Notes: generated by a model from the letters alone, not told the origin. Counted from the stretch's first letter, positions 18,464-27,064 are shown. The stretch is 47,551 nt of DNA from Salinivirgaceae bacterium (GCA_017474765.1 JAFVGW010000051.1:1-47551), one strand, 5' to 3'. Numbers and translations are program-made.

Positions 18464-18904
18464 ATGAAAAACGCAATATGGCTTTTATTGGCAGGGTTGC
18501 TGTTAACAATAAATTCATGTGACATCCTCGTTGACCATTACGAAGATAAAGATGTCTTTACTACATATTATATGGGTGATAGATGCATAATCGCATTAGG
18601 AGGAACATGTATTGTAAAAAAAACAGAGTATGAGTACAGTAAAAAAACATGCGACAGAACGGCGTTTTTTATTATATACCAAGAAGATATTCTAGAAGAT
18701 TATATAATTAAAGATACTTGGGGTTCTGAACGTTGTTTAAAATTTAGAGTAAATAAAACAAATGCCAAAGAAGGTGGGGGGATCTGTTGTAGTGGTGTAT
18801 GCCTTGATGAGAAAAAAGAAATAGGTACAACGACAATATTACCAGATATTAAACTTCAAAAGGTTGATTCTATTATTATTGAAATATTTTACGAGTATTA
18901 TTGA
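18464..18904 (+). CDS. Small cysteine-rich lipoprotein
   Basis: This 146-residue protein starts at ATG 18464 with a lipoprotein signal, MKNAIWLLLAGLLLTINSC, where the Cys before D-I-L would be lipidated. The eight codons before this ATG in the same frame would spoil the signal peptide. The mature part is rich in Cys (for example 'GGICCSGVC') and Lys and has no family I recognise. It sits 66 bases after the split cysteine peptidase in the same low-GC island. C10 peptidases of Bacteroides are often coupled to small Spi-like inhibitors, so an inhibitor or partner role is possible, but nothing in the sequence demonstrates it. Confidence 0.7.
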   Translation: MKNAIWLLLAGLLLTINSCDILVDHYEDKDVFTTYYMGDRCIIALGGTCIVKKTEYEYSKKTCDRTAFFIIYQEDILEDYIIKDTWGSERCLKFRVNKTNAKEGGGICCSGVCLDEKKEIGTTTILPDIKLQKVDSIIIEIFYEYY

Positions 18905-19052
18905 AATATTTTATACAATGAATTAAATCGTTGTTTTATAATTGAATACAGAGTGGTATGTTTTTGTGCTGATATGCAAAATGTGAGTATATTAACAAGA
19001 ATTTTGCTGATAAAAAAAGTCGGAGGTTATCGTTTTTTAATCAGTCATTGAG

Positions 19053-19060
19053 TATATTTG
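19053..19060 (+). promoter_or_regulatory. Promoter -7 box for the DUF4954 gene
   Basis: TATATTTG matches the Bacteroidetes -7 consensus exactly and lies 16 bases before the ATG at 19077. The -33 region is only T-rich (19032-19038), so the call rests on the -7 box. Confidence 0.5.
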
Positions 19061-19076
19061 AGAAAAATAGATTTCT

Positions 19077-21290
19077 ATGGAATCCGAAAACACAGTGAAA
19101 CTGCTGATGGGCGATGAGATGAAGTTGTCGTTCATCGATAAAGAATATCTTCCCGAAGGTCAGGACGAATATTATTTGCGAAATAAACAGGTCACCAAGC
19201 CTGCTGGCGGCTGGCGTCATCTGCGTTCCGACGAGATTGAGCGCCTTGTGAAAAACAACAACAGTTGCGAGAACTGGGATAATTTCCTGGTTACCGACGA
19301 GTTCAACCCCAGGCAGATAAAAAACAACAAATTCTACGGTTTGGTGCGCATTGGCGAGGTTCGCGATGCTATGCTGCAATACCACGATTTGCGTCTGCGT
19401 GTGGGTATAACTAACAGTGTGATAACATCTTGCGACATAGGCAACAACGTGGCAATCCACGATGTGCACTATTTGTCGCATTATATTATAGGTGACAACT
19501 GCATCATCTTCAACATTCAGGAGATGTGCTGCACCAACCACGCCAAATTCGGCAACGGAATTGTGAAAGACGGTGAGCCTGAGGAAGTTCGCATTTGTCT
19601 CGACCTGATGAACGAGACTGGCTGCCGCAAGGTTTATCCGTTCGATGGAATGATTGCTGCAGATGCCTATCTGAGCGCTAAATTCATCGATGACAAGCCG
19701 TTACAGGCCAAACTCTCTTATCTGACACAGAACCGTTTCGACTCGCACCGCGGTTACTACGGAACCATCGGAACTGATTGTGTGATAAAGAATTCGGCCA
19801 TCATCAAGGATGTGAAAGTGGGCGACAGTTGCTACATAAAAGGTGCAAGCAAACTGAAAAACGTAACCATCAACTCATCGATCGAGGAACCGTCGCAGAT
19901 AGGCGAGGGAGTTGTTCTGGTGAACGGAATTGTGGGCTATGGATGCCACATTTTCTATTCGTGCATTGCTGTGAGGTTTGTGCTGGGCAACAACTCCAAT
20001 TTGAAATATGGCGCTCGTCTAATTCATTCATTCTTAGGCGATAACAGTACAATATCGTGCTGCGAGGTGCTGAACAACCTCATCTTCCCAGCCCACGAGC
20101 AGCACCACAACAACTCGTTCCTGGTGGCTGCTGTGCTCAAAGGTCAGACCAACATCGCCGCTGGCGCCACTATGGGTTCGAACCACAACAGCCGCACCAA
20201 CGACAACGAGATTGAGGCAGGCCGCGGATTCTGGCCAGGCTTGTGCTCGAGCGTCAAGCACTCGTGCAAGTTTGCGTCGTTCACGCTGCTGAGCAAGGCC
20301 GATTATCCGACCGAAATGAATATCCCGTTGCCTTTCTCACTCGTTAATAACAATGTGAGTCACAATGAGTTGGAAGTGATGCCCGCCTTCTGGTGGATGT
20401 ATAATATGTATGCTTTGGCTCGCAACGCCTGGAAGTATCAGAAGCGCGACCTTCGCAAGCGCAAATTCCAGCATATCGAGTTCGACGCATACGCGCCCGA
20501 CAGTATGGAGGAGGTCATCACGGGCCGCAAACTGCTCGAGGTTTGGACCGCCAAAGCCTGGTTGCGCACGCAAAACAAAAACATCGACGGACAGAGCGAG
20601 AAGGCTTTGCGTGAGGTAGGCAAAGAGTTGCTCCGCGGCGACCGCAAGGATGTTGATAATCTGCAGGTTTTCGGCGAGAATATGGAGAAAGGCAAACGTC
20701 GCGTCAGGATTTTGAAGGTGTACGATGCCTACAAATCATACGGCGATATGCTTGTTTATTACGCAGTTAAGAACGTGATGAAATACTTGCAGGACAATCC
20801 GCAGGCAACGTTTGGCACCATTGGCGGACTGATTCAGGGCCGTCGCGAAAAAGCCTGGTCGAACTTGGGCGGACAACTGATGCAGACATCGGATTTGGAC
20901 CAACTACGTGCCGACATCCGCAACGGAAAACTCGATTCGTGGGAGGCCATCCACAACCGCTATGATGAGATTTGGGAGCGCTACACCGTTGACAAACTGC
21001 GTCACGCTTACCAATCGCTCTGCTATCTGCTTGAAACTGAGACAATCACCGACGATATGTGGTGCGACGTGCTAAAACGCGCTGTCGGCATTCAGCAGTA
21101 CATCTGCGATCAGGTTTATATGACTCGCAAGAAAGACTACGACAACATATACCGCAAGCAGACCTATCGCAACAGCGAAGAGATGATTGCCGCCATCGGA
21201 CCGCTTGAGGAGAACAGTTTCATCAAGCAGGTTCGCAACGAAACTGATGATTTCAACAACAAAATAAATGAATTGTATAATCGATTTTAA
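19077..21290 (+). CDS. DUF4954 family protein with left-handed beta-helix
   Basis: This 737-residue cytoplasmic protein has a central left-handed beta-helix of imperfect hexapeptide repeats (about 110-420), seen as 'VITSCDIGNNVAIHD', 'IIGDNCIIFN', 'VKVGDSCYIKGASKLKNVTI' and 'NIAAGATMGSNHNSR'. Such folds are typical of acyl- and nucleotidyl-transferases acting on sugars. A helical, charged C-terminal third follows. The whole matches what I know as DUF4954, widespread in Bacteroidetes and spirochaetes and of unknown function. It is followed after 11 bases by a SIS-domain sugar-phosphate-binding protein, suggesting a joint role in hexosamine or other sugar-phosphate metabolism. The start follows a clear -7 box. 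Confidence 0.9.
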   Translation: MESENTVKLLMGDEMKLSFIDKEYLPEGQDEYYLRNKQVTKPAGGWRHLRSDEIERLVKNNNSCENWDNFLVTDEFNPRQIKNNKFYGLVRIGEVRDAMLQYHDLRLRVGITNSVITSCDIGNNVAIHDVHYLSHYIIGDNCIIFNIQEMCCTNHAKFGNGIVKDGEPEEVRICLDLMNETGCRKVYPFDGMIAADAYLSAKFIDDKPLQAKLSYLTQNRFDSHRGYYGTIGTDCVIKNSAIIKDVKVGDSCYIKGASKLKNVTINSSIEEPSQIGEGVVLVNGIVGYGCHIFYSCIAVRFVLGNNSNLKYGARLIHSFLGDNSTISCCEVLNNLIFPAHEQHHNNSFLVAAVLKGQTNIAAGATMGSNHNSRTNDNEIEAGRGFWPGLCSSVKHSCKFASFTLLSKADYPTEMNIPLPFSLVNNNVSHNELEVMPAFWWMYNMYALARNAWKYQKRDLRKRKFQHIEFDAYAPDSMEEVITGRKLLEVWTAKAWLRTQNKNIDGQSEKALREVGKELLRGDRKDVDNLQVFGENMEKGKRRVRILKVYDAYKSYGDMLVYYAVKNVMKYLQDNPQATFGTIGGLIQGRREKAWSNLGGQLMQTSDLDQLRADIRNGKLDSWEAIHNRYDEIWERYTVDKLRHAYQSLCYLLETETITDDMWCDVLKRAVGIQQYICDQVYMTRKKDYDNIYRKQTYRNSEEMIAAIGPLEENSFIKQVRNETDDFNNKINELYNRF

Positions 21291-21301
21291 ATAAAGCAGT
21301 T

Positions 21302-22318
21302 ATGAACTTAACTAATAAAAAGTACGCCGACTACGCGTTGGTGCAGGAGATGATGGGTACGATTGACACCGTCAGGAAATTCGACCCATCGGTAACAAAA
21401 AAACTTGCTGAGGAGGTGAAGAAATCACAGCGCTTGTATCTGACAGGCGAGGGGTCGAGCCGCATTTTCCCAGCCAAAAACGCTATGCGCAAGGCCAAAC
21501 GCTGGGGTATGGACATCAATGTTCAAACCGACGGTTCGCGCCAATCATACGAGTACGATTTGTCGAAATATACTGTTTGCTGCGCTTCGAACTCGGGCCG
21601 CACAAAAGAGGTGATTCTGTTGGCCAAAAAACTCACAGAATCAGGCAAAAAGGACGTTTTCGGCTTGACCGCTTGTCCCGACACAATGATTCAGAAAGCG
21701 TGCGTCAGCACTCACATTCTGAACTGCGGATGGGAGCAGGCTGTGGCTGCCACTAAGAGCGTGGTTGAGCAGGCATTGTATTATGAATCAATACTTTGGA
21801 ACCTTAAAGGCGAAGACAAGACGGCTGAGTTGAAAAAACTGCCAGAATTGCTTGAGAAGGCTCTCACACTGCCAATTCCTGCCGATGTGATTAACGCTGT
21901 GCGGCAAGCCGAAACAATCTATTTCTCGGGTTACAACGATGGCGTGGCAGAGGAGTTGACTCTGAAAACCAATGAGATAACCCGCCGCAAGTCGGATTTC
22001 CTTGAAGGAACATACGCTGTTCACGGCATTGAGGAGGTGATGAACCCGAACGATGTTGTGTTTGTGATTGACCCGATTGAGGAGGAGATTGAGAAATTCC
22101 ATGAGGTTCTTCAGAAGGGTGTTGGCCTGAAGGTGATTGCCATTGCCGACCACGACACACCGTTCGAGACTATCAAAGTTCCTGCTGCTGGCGATTTTAA
22201 ACCTTACGTTATGCTGTGCGCTGGCTGGAATCTGTTGGTTGAGATTGGCATTGCCACAGGCATCAACCTTGACAAGCCTGAGCGCGCCCGCAAGGTTGGT
22301 AACGAGTTGATTGTTTGA
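21302..22318 (+). CDS. SIS-domain sugar-phosphate protein
   Basis: This 338-residue protein contains two SIS domains. The first shows the phosphosugar-binding loops 'YLTGEGSSRIFPAKNA' (about 46-61) and 'ASNSGRTKEV' (about 95-104). The second starts near 'YFSGYNDGVAEELTLKTNEI' (about 212). The arrangement resembles the isomerase half of glucosamine-6-phosphate synthase and AgaS/FrlB-like deglycases, but the glutaminase domain is absent. It lies 11 bases after the DUF4954 gene and before a terminator, so the two form an operon. The exact reaction is uncertain: ketose/aldose isomerisation, deamination, or a regulatory sensor. Confidence 0.88.
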   Translation: MNLTNKKYADYALVQEMMGTIDTVRKFDPSVTKKLAEEVKKSQRLYLTGEGSSRIFPAKNAMRKAKRWGMDINVQTDGSRQSYEYDLSKYTVCCASNSGRTKEVILLAKKLTESGKKDVFGLTACPDTMIQKACVSTHILNCGWEQAVAATKSVVEQALYYESILWNLKGEDKTAELKKLPELLEKALTLPIPADVINAVRQAETIYFSGYNDGVAEELTLKTNEITRRKSDFLEGTYAVHGIEEVMNPNDVVFVIDPIEEEIEKFHEVLQKGVGLKVIAIADHDTPFETIKVPAAGDFKPYVMLCAGWNLLVEIGIATGINLDKPERARKVGNELIV

Positions 22319-22342
22319 TAAATAATTTGTAATAATGATTGA

Positions 22343-22373
22343 AGCCTGCGGTTTTTAATCGCGGGCTTTTTTT
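22343..22373 (+). terminator. Terminator of the DUF4954-SIS operon
   Basis: AGCCTGCG and CGCGGGCT form a G+C-rich stem with a GTTTTTAAT loop, followed by TTTTTTT ending at about 22373. Confidence 0.85.
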
Positions 22374-22460
22374 GTGAACGTGTATTCTGAAAATGTCTTT
22401 TTGTCAGCCTGCGGCAGCGCTGTTGTGTCAAATCGGCTGAAAATAGCGCGTGGCACAGTG

Positions 22461-22488
22461 TTTGACAACCTGAATGCGCGTAAAATTG
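22461..22488 (+). promoter_or_regulatory. Possible htpG promoter
   Basis: TTTG at 22461-22464 and TAAAATTG at 22481-22488 resemble the -33/-7 pair, with one mismatch in the -7 box and a spacer of 16 bases, shorter than usual. No CIRCE or HrcA-type inverted repeat is visible. Confidence 0.35.
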
Positions 22489-22515
22489 AAATTCATAACT
22501 AAAAAATATAAAACT

Positions 22516-24570
22516 ATGCAAACAGGTAAAATTGGTGTTACAAGTGAGAACATCTTCCCAGTAATCAAGAAGTTCCTTTATTCCGACCACGAGATTTTCC
22601 TTCGTGAGATTGTGGCAAACGCCGTCGATGCAACTCAGAAAATGGTTGCCGTGGCCGCCAAGGGTGATTATAAGGGCGAACTGACCGACAAAACCGTTCG
22701 AGTGTCGGTGAACAAAGGCAACAAGACGATTGTTGTTTCCGACCACGGAATTGGAATGACTGAAGAAGAAATCGATAAGTATATCAATCAGATAGCCTTC
22801 TCAAGTGCGGGCGAGTTTCTCGACAAATACAAAGACAACATTGGTGCCATCATCGGCCATTTTGGCTTGGGATTCTACAGCGCCTTTATGGTTTCGGAGC
22901 GCGTCGACATCATCACAAAATCGTATAAAGAAGGCTCGAAGGCCGTGAAATGGAGTTGCGACGGCAGTCCTGAGTTTACGCTCGAAGATGCTGAAAAACA
23001 GGATTTTGGTACCGACATTGTTATGCATATCGATGCCGACAGCGAAGAGTTTCTTGACGAGAGCCGCATCAACCAATTGCTGACCAAATACTGCAAGTTC
23101 CTGCCCGTTCAGATTGCGTTTGGCAAGGAGCAGGAGTGGAGCGATAAAGAGAAGAAAATGGTTGATACTGACAAAGATAAGATTATCAACAACACCACGC
23201 CAGCGTGGACTCGCAAGCCTGCCGACCTGAAAGATGAAGACTATATGAACTTCTATCACGAACTTTATCCTGGCCACGAAGACCCGCTGTTCTATATCCA
23301 CCTGAACGTCGATTATCCGTTCAATCTGACTGGTATTCTGTATTTTCCGAAAATCAAGAACAATATCGAGATTCAGAAGAACAAAATCCAACTCTACTGC
23401 AATCAGGTGTTCGTAACAGACAGTGTGGAAGGCATTGTGCCTGAGTTCCTTACGTTGCTGCACGGCGTCATCGACTCGCCCGACATTCCGCTGAACGTGT
23501 CGCGTAGTTACCTGCAGGCCGACTCTAATGTGAAGAAGATTTCGAGCCATATCACCAAAAAAGTGGCCGACCGTCTGGAGGAAATCTTCAAAACCGACCG
23601 CCCGCAGTTCGAGAGCAAGTGGGACAATCTGAAACTCTTTATCGAGTACGGAATCCTGACTGACGAAAAATTCTACGAGCGCGCGAAGAACTTTGTCCTG
23701 CTGAAAAATATTGAAGGTAAATACTTTACACTCGACGAGTACGAAACACTTGTCAAGCCGAACCAAACCGACAAGAACGACACAAAAGTCTATCTCTACG
23801 CCACCGACAAAGATGCGCAGTACACCTATATTGAGAGCGCAAAAGCCAAAGGTTACGATGTGCTGATGCTTGACGGTCAGTTAGATATGCACTTTATCGG
23901 CTCGCTTGAGCAGAAGTTGGAGAAGACACGTTTCGCCCGCGTCGATGCCGATGTAATCAGCCGTCTGATTCAGAAGGACGACCAACCGCAAGCCAAAATC
24001 GAGGAGGCCGACCGCAACAATTTGATTCAGGTTTTCAACGCCGTAACGCCCGACAAGAGTTACTTCATTGTTGAGTTCGAAGACCTTGGCGCCGACGCCA
24101 AACCGCTGATGATTACGCAGAACGAGTTTATGCGCCGTATGAAGGACACCGCCGCGCTGAGCGGAATGAACTACTATGCCGATATGCCCGACAACTTCAA
24201 CTTGGTTGTGAACACGGCTCACCCGCTGATTTCAAAAGTGCTTGACGCAGAGAAAGATGCGCTGGGCTCGGCTTTGGCTGAAATCGATACAAAGATTGAG
24301 CCTTTGAACAAGCAGAAAGCCGACCTTGAGGCTCAGAAGAAGGACAAGAAAGAGGAAGAGATTCCGCAAGCTCTGAAGGACCAAATTGCCGACCTTGGCA
24401 AACAGATTGACACTCTGCGCGATGAGAAGGATGCAAAACTCAGGGAGTTCGGCAAATCGACACCGCTTGTAAAACAACTTGTCGACCTTGCACTGCTGGC
24501 CAACAATATGCTGAAAGGCGAGGATCTGAACGTGTTTGTGAATCGTAGCGTTGAGTTGCTGGGCAAGTGA
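22516..24570 (+). CDS. htpG: Molecular chaperone HtpG (Hsp90)
   Basis: This 684-residue protein is full-length for bacterial Hsp90. The N-terminal GHKL ATPase carries 'REIVANAVDATQK' (Asn35), 'VSDHGIGM' (Asp76) and the lid loop 'GHFGLGFYSAFMV' (about 114-126). The middle domain contains 'DSPDIPLNVSRSYLQ', and its Arg (of 'NVSRS') is the ATP-contacting residue known in Hsp90. The C-terminal dimerisation domain includes a long charged coiled coil rich in K, E and D (about 585-650). It acts as an ATP-dependent chaperone dimer in the cytoplasm. ATG 22516 is the start because MQTGKIGVTSENIFP matches known N-termini; a frame opening at 22474 adds a poor basic extension. The long antisense frame is a shadow. 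Confidence 0.97.
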   Translation: MQTGKIGVTSENIFPVIKKFLYSDHEIFLREIVANAVDATQKMVAVAAKGDYKGELTDKTVRVSVNKGNKTIVVSDHGIGMTEEEIDKYINQIAFSSAGEFLDKYKDNIGAIIGHFGLGFYSAFMVSERVDIITKSYKEGSKAVKWSCDGSPEFTLEDAEKQDFGTDIVMHIDADSEEFLDESRINQLLTKYCKFLPVQIAFGKEQEWSDKEKKMVDTDKDKIINNTTPAWTRKPADLKDEDYMNFYHELYPGHEDPLFYIHLNVDYPFNLTGILYFPKIKNNIEIQKNKIQLYCNQVFVTDSVEGIVPEFLTLLHGVIDSPDIPLNVSRSYLQADSNVKKISSHITKKVADRLEEIFKTDRPQFESKWDNLKLFIEYGILTDEKFYERAKNFVLLKNIEGKYFTLDEYETLVKPNQTDKNDTKVYLYATDKDAQYTYIESAKAKGYDVLMLDGQLDMHFIGSLEQKLEKTRFARVDADVISRLIQKDDQPQAKIEEADRNNLIQVFNAVTPDKSYFIVEFEDLGADAKPLMITQNEFMRRMKDTAALSGMNYYADMPDNFNLVVNTAHPLISKVLDAEKDALGSALAEIDTKIEPLNKQKADLEAQKKDKKEEEIPQALKDQIADLGKQIDTLRDEKDAKLREFGKSTPLVKQLVDLALLANNMLKGEDLNVFVNRSVELLGK

Positions 24571-24595
24571 TTGATTAATAAACTATAGAAAAATA

Positions 24596-24628
24596 AACGC
24601 TGCTGATATAAATCGGTGGCGTTTTTTT
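24596..24628 (+). terminator. Terminator of htpG
   Basis: AACGCTGCTGAT pairs with ATCGGTGGCGTT (12 pairs including G-U wobbles) around ATAA, followed by TTTTTTT. Confidence 0.85.
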
Positions 24629-24718
24629 GTTCCATGATTGATATTTAGTGATGAGATTTTGGCAAGTACATCGGAAAACTTTTTTGCTGGCAAAATGGCA
24701 ATGGTATTGATAATTGAC

Positions 24719-24726
24719 TACCTTTG
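24719..24726 (+). promoter_or_regulatory. tRNA-Ser promoter -7 box
   Basis: TACCTTTG fits TAnnTTTG and is the start of TACCTTTGCACCGCTTTT, an 18-mer repeated exactly upstream of tRNA-Lys at 30497. The -33 region is weak here. Confidence 0.7.
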
Positions 24727-24743
24727 CACCGCTTTTGAGGAAA

Positions 24744-24830
24744 GGAAAGTTGCCGGAGTGGTCGATCGGGCCGCACTCGAAATGCGGTGAACGGGTAACT
24801 GTTCCGGGGGTTCGAATCCCTCACTTTCCG
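24744..24830 (+). tRNA. tRNA-Ser (anticodon CGA)
   Basis: The acceptor stem GGAAAGT (24744-24750) pairs with ACTTTCC (24823-24829), with discriminator G. The anticodon stem CCGCA/TGCGG encloses the loop CTCGAAA, giving anticodon CGA at 24778-24780 for UCG codons. A long variable arm and the T-loop GTTCGAATC are present. The 87-base length is typical of class II tRNA-Ser. The encoded CA following the discriminator gives part of a CCA-like end. Confidence 0.97.
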
Positions 24831-24852
24831 CAAAAGGATATTTTCTAAAATG

Positions 24853-24885
24853 CAAAACCTTGACTCACAATGAGTTGGGGTTTTG
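24853..24885 (+). terminator. Hairpin after tRNA-Ser
   Basis: CAAAACCTTGACTC pairs with GAGTTGGGGTTTTG over 14 positions (two wobbles) with an ACAAT loop. It probably ends the tRNA transcript, although the following T run is interrupted (TGGTTTT). Confidence 0.6.
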
Positions 24886-25162
24886 TGGTTTTATGAAGCG
24901 GACCAAATGCGGACTATTTTCGTTCGAAATTTGAGACTGATTGGTTTCAGAATTTGCGACCACTTTTTTAATCTTAATATTATTATCGTCCCGTCATATT
25001 TTTATTGAACTAAAACCGCCATTCGTCACATAAAAACATTCTCTCGGCATAAAAATGGCTTGTTGAGGTAGGGGAGAAGGCTTGTTAATTGTCTTTAGTG
25101 AAAAGGATGATAAATGAGATTGACTAATAAATTTAAGAACCTTACCAACTCAAACCTGAAAA
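24886..25162. other. Gene-free AT-rich stretch between tRNA-Ser and the ACT operon
   Basis: I see no credible reading frame on either strand. It contains a short direct repeat GCGGACCAAATGCGGAC (24897 onward), seen near integration sites of some Bacteroidales elements, and otherwise AT-rich sequence. A scar of an element once inserted at the tRNA is possible but unproven. Confidence 0.4.
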
Positions 25163-25228
25163 CGGACAGATAAAACAATCGCTATCATTTATCTGTTTTG
25201 CGAGGCTGTCACGAGTGACAGCCTTTTT
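25163..25228 (+). ncRNA. Two adjacent hairpins ending in a strong terminator, orphan transcript end
   Basis: CAGATAAA (25167-25174) pairs with TTTATCTG (25188-25195). The next hairpin AGGCTGTCAC/GTGACAGCCT (25203-25224) is a perfect 10-base stem with a GA loop and a T run to 25228. No plus-strand gene lies between the tRNA hairpin at 24885 and this site, so it terminates either tRNA read-through or an unannotated small RNA. No clear promoter was found, so the RNA itself is uncertain. Confidence 0.4.
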
Positions 25229-25249
25229 GCGCTTTCACCGCCATAAAAC

Positions 25250-25283
25250 AAAAAGGCCGCCCCACTCGGGAACGGCCTTTTTT
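25250..25283 (-). terminator. Terminator of the ACT/PaaK operon (bidirectional)
   Basis: AAAAAGGCCG and CGGCCTTTTTT flank a 13-base loop. Read on the minus strand, the stem is followed by a U-rich tail 19 bases after the ACT gene stop. It is symmetric enough to act in both directions. Confidence 0.8.
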
Positions 25284-25301
25284 GTGTATCAGGCACAAGT
25301 T

Positions 25302-25727
25302 CTACAACGCGCACAACTCGCTTTCCGTCAGGCAATTCAACGAATTGCGGCGGATAACTTCGTGAGCGGCTTCCATATTGTTGGGACGCAAGATGACCAC
25401 GCCGCTGGCGTTGTCTGAGAAGCAGTACATATACTCGATGCTGATGCCTGCCTTGGTGAAAAACTCAATTGTCTCAGAGAATTTGCCGACGGTGGCGTCG
25501 GTTTTCACGGCAAGAACGTCGCTCAGGTTGGCCGAAACGCCCTGCGCCTTCAGCAGTTGGAAAGCCTTGTGCTGGTTGGTGGTTATCAGACGCAAGATGC
25601 CGTACTCGGTGGTGTCGGCAACGGTGGCCGCAATGATGCGGATGTTCTCTTTGCTCAAAAATGAGAGAATCTCGTTCAAACGACCGAACTTATTCTCAAC
25701 AAAAACCGATATTTGACTGATTGTCAT
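25302..25727 (-). CDS. Tandem ACT-domain protein
   Basis: This 141-residue protein consists of two ACT domains. The first begins 'ISQISVFVENKFGRLNEILS', with the ligand-binding loop around 'ENKFGRL'. The second begins near residue 70 ('DVLAVKTDATVGKFSETIEF'). ACT domains bind amino acids and control associated enzymes. In Bacteroidetes and other anaerobes, stand-alone tandem-ACT proteins are typically coded beside phenylacetate-CoA ligase, as here with a 20-base gap, and probably sense an aromatic or branched amino acid. It is the last gene of the minus-strand operon and a strong terminator follows. Confidence 0.9.
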   Translation of the reverse strand: MTISQISVFVENKFGRLNEILSFLSKENIRIIAATVADTTEYGILRLITTNQHKAFQLLKAQGVSANLSDVLAVKTDATVGKFSETIEFFTKAGISIEYMYCFSDNASGVVILRPNNMEAAHEVIRRNSLNCLTESELCAL

Positions 25728-25747
25728 AGTTTTATAATTTTAGAGTT

Positions 25748-27055
25748 TTAAACCAATTTACGCAAATCCTTCACACGTACAGCCTTGCCTTCCGACTGTG
25801 GAAGCGAGCCGCGCTCAACAAGTTTCACCTTCGGCGTAACCAAAATCTCGTCTTTCAACCGATGGGTGATTTCCTTTGTCAGGCTCTGCAGTTTGCCGAA
25901 ATCGTCGGTCTGCAGGTCGCCCAATTCCACTTCCACAATAATCTCGTCGTTGTTGTCGACAGGCTGGATGGTGATAAGGTAGTTCGAGCCCAACTCGGGG
26001 AACTGCATAAGAATCTTCTCAATCTGCATTGGGAAGATGTTCACGCCCTTGACAATGAACATATCGTCGCTGCGGCCCTTCATACGGTCCAAGCGGCGGT
26101 GTGTGCGGCCGCAGGGGCACGGACCTGTCAGGATGCGGGTAAGGTCGCGGGTGCGATAGCGCAAGAGCGGCATACCTTCGCGGTCGAGCGTGGTGAGCAC
26201 CATTTCGCCTACTTCGCCGTCTGGCACAGGTTCAAGTGTCTCTGGGTCAACAATTTCCACAATATATGAATCTTCCCAAATGTGCATTCCGTTTTGCTCT
26301 TTGCACTCGAAAGCCACGCCTGGGCCGCTCATTTCGGTCATACCGAAACTGTTGTAGGCCTTCACGCCGAAGCGCTCTTCAATCTTGCGGCGGGTCTCTT
26401 CGGTATGTGGTTCAGCACCAATAAGAAACGTGTGCAGGTGAGTATCCTTGCGCGGGTCGATGCCTTCTTCTTCAAACACGTCGGCAAGGCGCAGCGCATA
26501 ACTTGGTATGGCGTGGATGGCGGTGGTGCCATAGTCCATAATGCACTTAATCTGACGTTTGCTGTTGCCTGCGGCTGCGGGAATCGACAATGCGCCGAGC
26601 CACTCAATGCCCGCCTGCATTCCAAGTCCGCCTGTGAACATTCCGTAGCCCGACGAGTTCTGAATCACGTCAGTGTCGCGCAGGCCCACCATATAGAAAC
26701 TGCGTGCCACGCGGTTTGCCCAAGTGTCGATGTCGTGTTTTGTGTGGCAGATGACAGTTGGGTTGCCCGTGGTGCCGCTCGATGAGTGCAAGCGGATGAG
26801 TTCTTTCTTGTCAACTGCCAAAAAACCAAACGGATAGTTGTCGCGCATATCCTGTTTAACGGTGAACGGCAGTTTGCGCAGGTCGTCGAGCGTCTGAATG
26901 GTGTCGGGTGTGATGCCCAACTCGCCATAGAGTTTCGAGTAGAAAGGCGACTTAAGCGCCTGTTTCACAGTCCATTTCAATCGCTCAAGTTGCAAGGCTT
27001 CAAGTTCCTTGCGTGGCATTTTCTCAATTTCAGGTTGATAATAAAATCCGTCCAT
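25748..27055 (-). CDS. paaK: Phenylacetate--CoA ligase (PaaK-type AMP-forming ligase)
   Basis: This 435-residue adenylate-forming enzyme activates an aryl acid with ATP and CoA. The P-loop-like motif 'SSSGTTGNPT' is at about residues 91-100. 'NSFGMTEMSGPG' forms the core A5 motif, 'LLRYRTRDLT' the A7/A8 region, and 'GRSDDMFIVKGVNIFP' the hinge and C-terminal segment. A Cys-rich turn 'GPCPCGRTHRR' is typical of PaaK-like enzymes. Next to a tandem-ACT protein and an aminotransferase, it probably serves phenylacetate/indoleacetate-type metabolism linked to aromatic amino acids. The indolepyruvate oxidoreductase genes often found alongside are not in the window. Exact substrate specificity is inferred from the family. 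Confidence 0.92.
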   Translation of the reverse strand: MDGFYYQPEIEKMPRKELEALQLERLKWTVKQALKSPFYSKLYGELGITPDTIQTLDDLRKLPFTVKQDMRDNYPFGFLAVDKKELIRLHSSSGTTGNPTVICHTKHDIDTWANRVARSFYMVGLRDTDVIQNSSGYGMFTGGLGMQAGIEWLGALSIPAAAGNSKRQIKCIMDYGTTAIHAIPSYALRLADVFEEEGIDPRKDTHLHTFLIGAEPHTEETRRKIEERFGVKAYNSFGMTEMSGPGVAFECKEQNGMHIWEDSYIVEIVDPETLEPVPDGEVGEMVLTTLDREGMPLLRYRTRDLTRILTGPCPCGRTHRRLDRMKGRSDDMFIVKGVNIFPMQIEKILMQFPELGSNYLITIQPVDNNDEIIVEVELGDLQTDDFGKLQSLTKEITHRLKDEILVTPKVKLVERGSLPQSEGKAVRVKDLRKLV

Positions 27056-27064
27056 TGTATTTAA

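Noticed and set aside
18464..18904. Immunity protein of a toxin system with the upstream peptidase
   Set aside because: There is no secretion-linked delivery domain or polymorphic-toxin marker upstream, and a lipoprotein inhibitor or unrelated lipoprotein fits at least as well.
22319..22515. HrcA/CIRCE heat-shock operator before htpG
   Set aside because: The required TTAGCACTC-N9-GAGTGCTAA inverted repeat is not present.
22801..23766. A 321-codon open frame antisense to htpG
   Set aside because: It lies wholly inside a certain htpG gene, shows no recognisable domain, and is expected from codon bias on the opposite strand.
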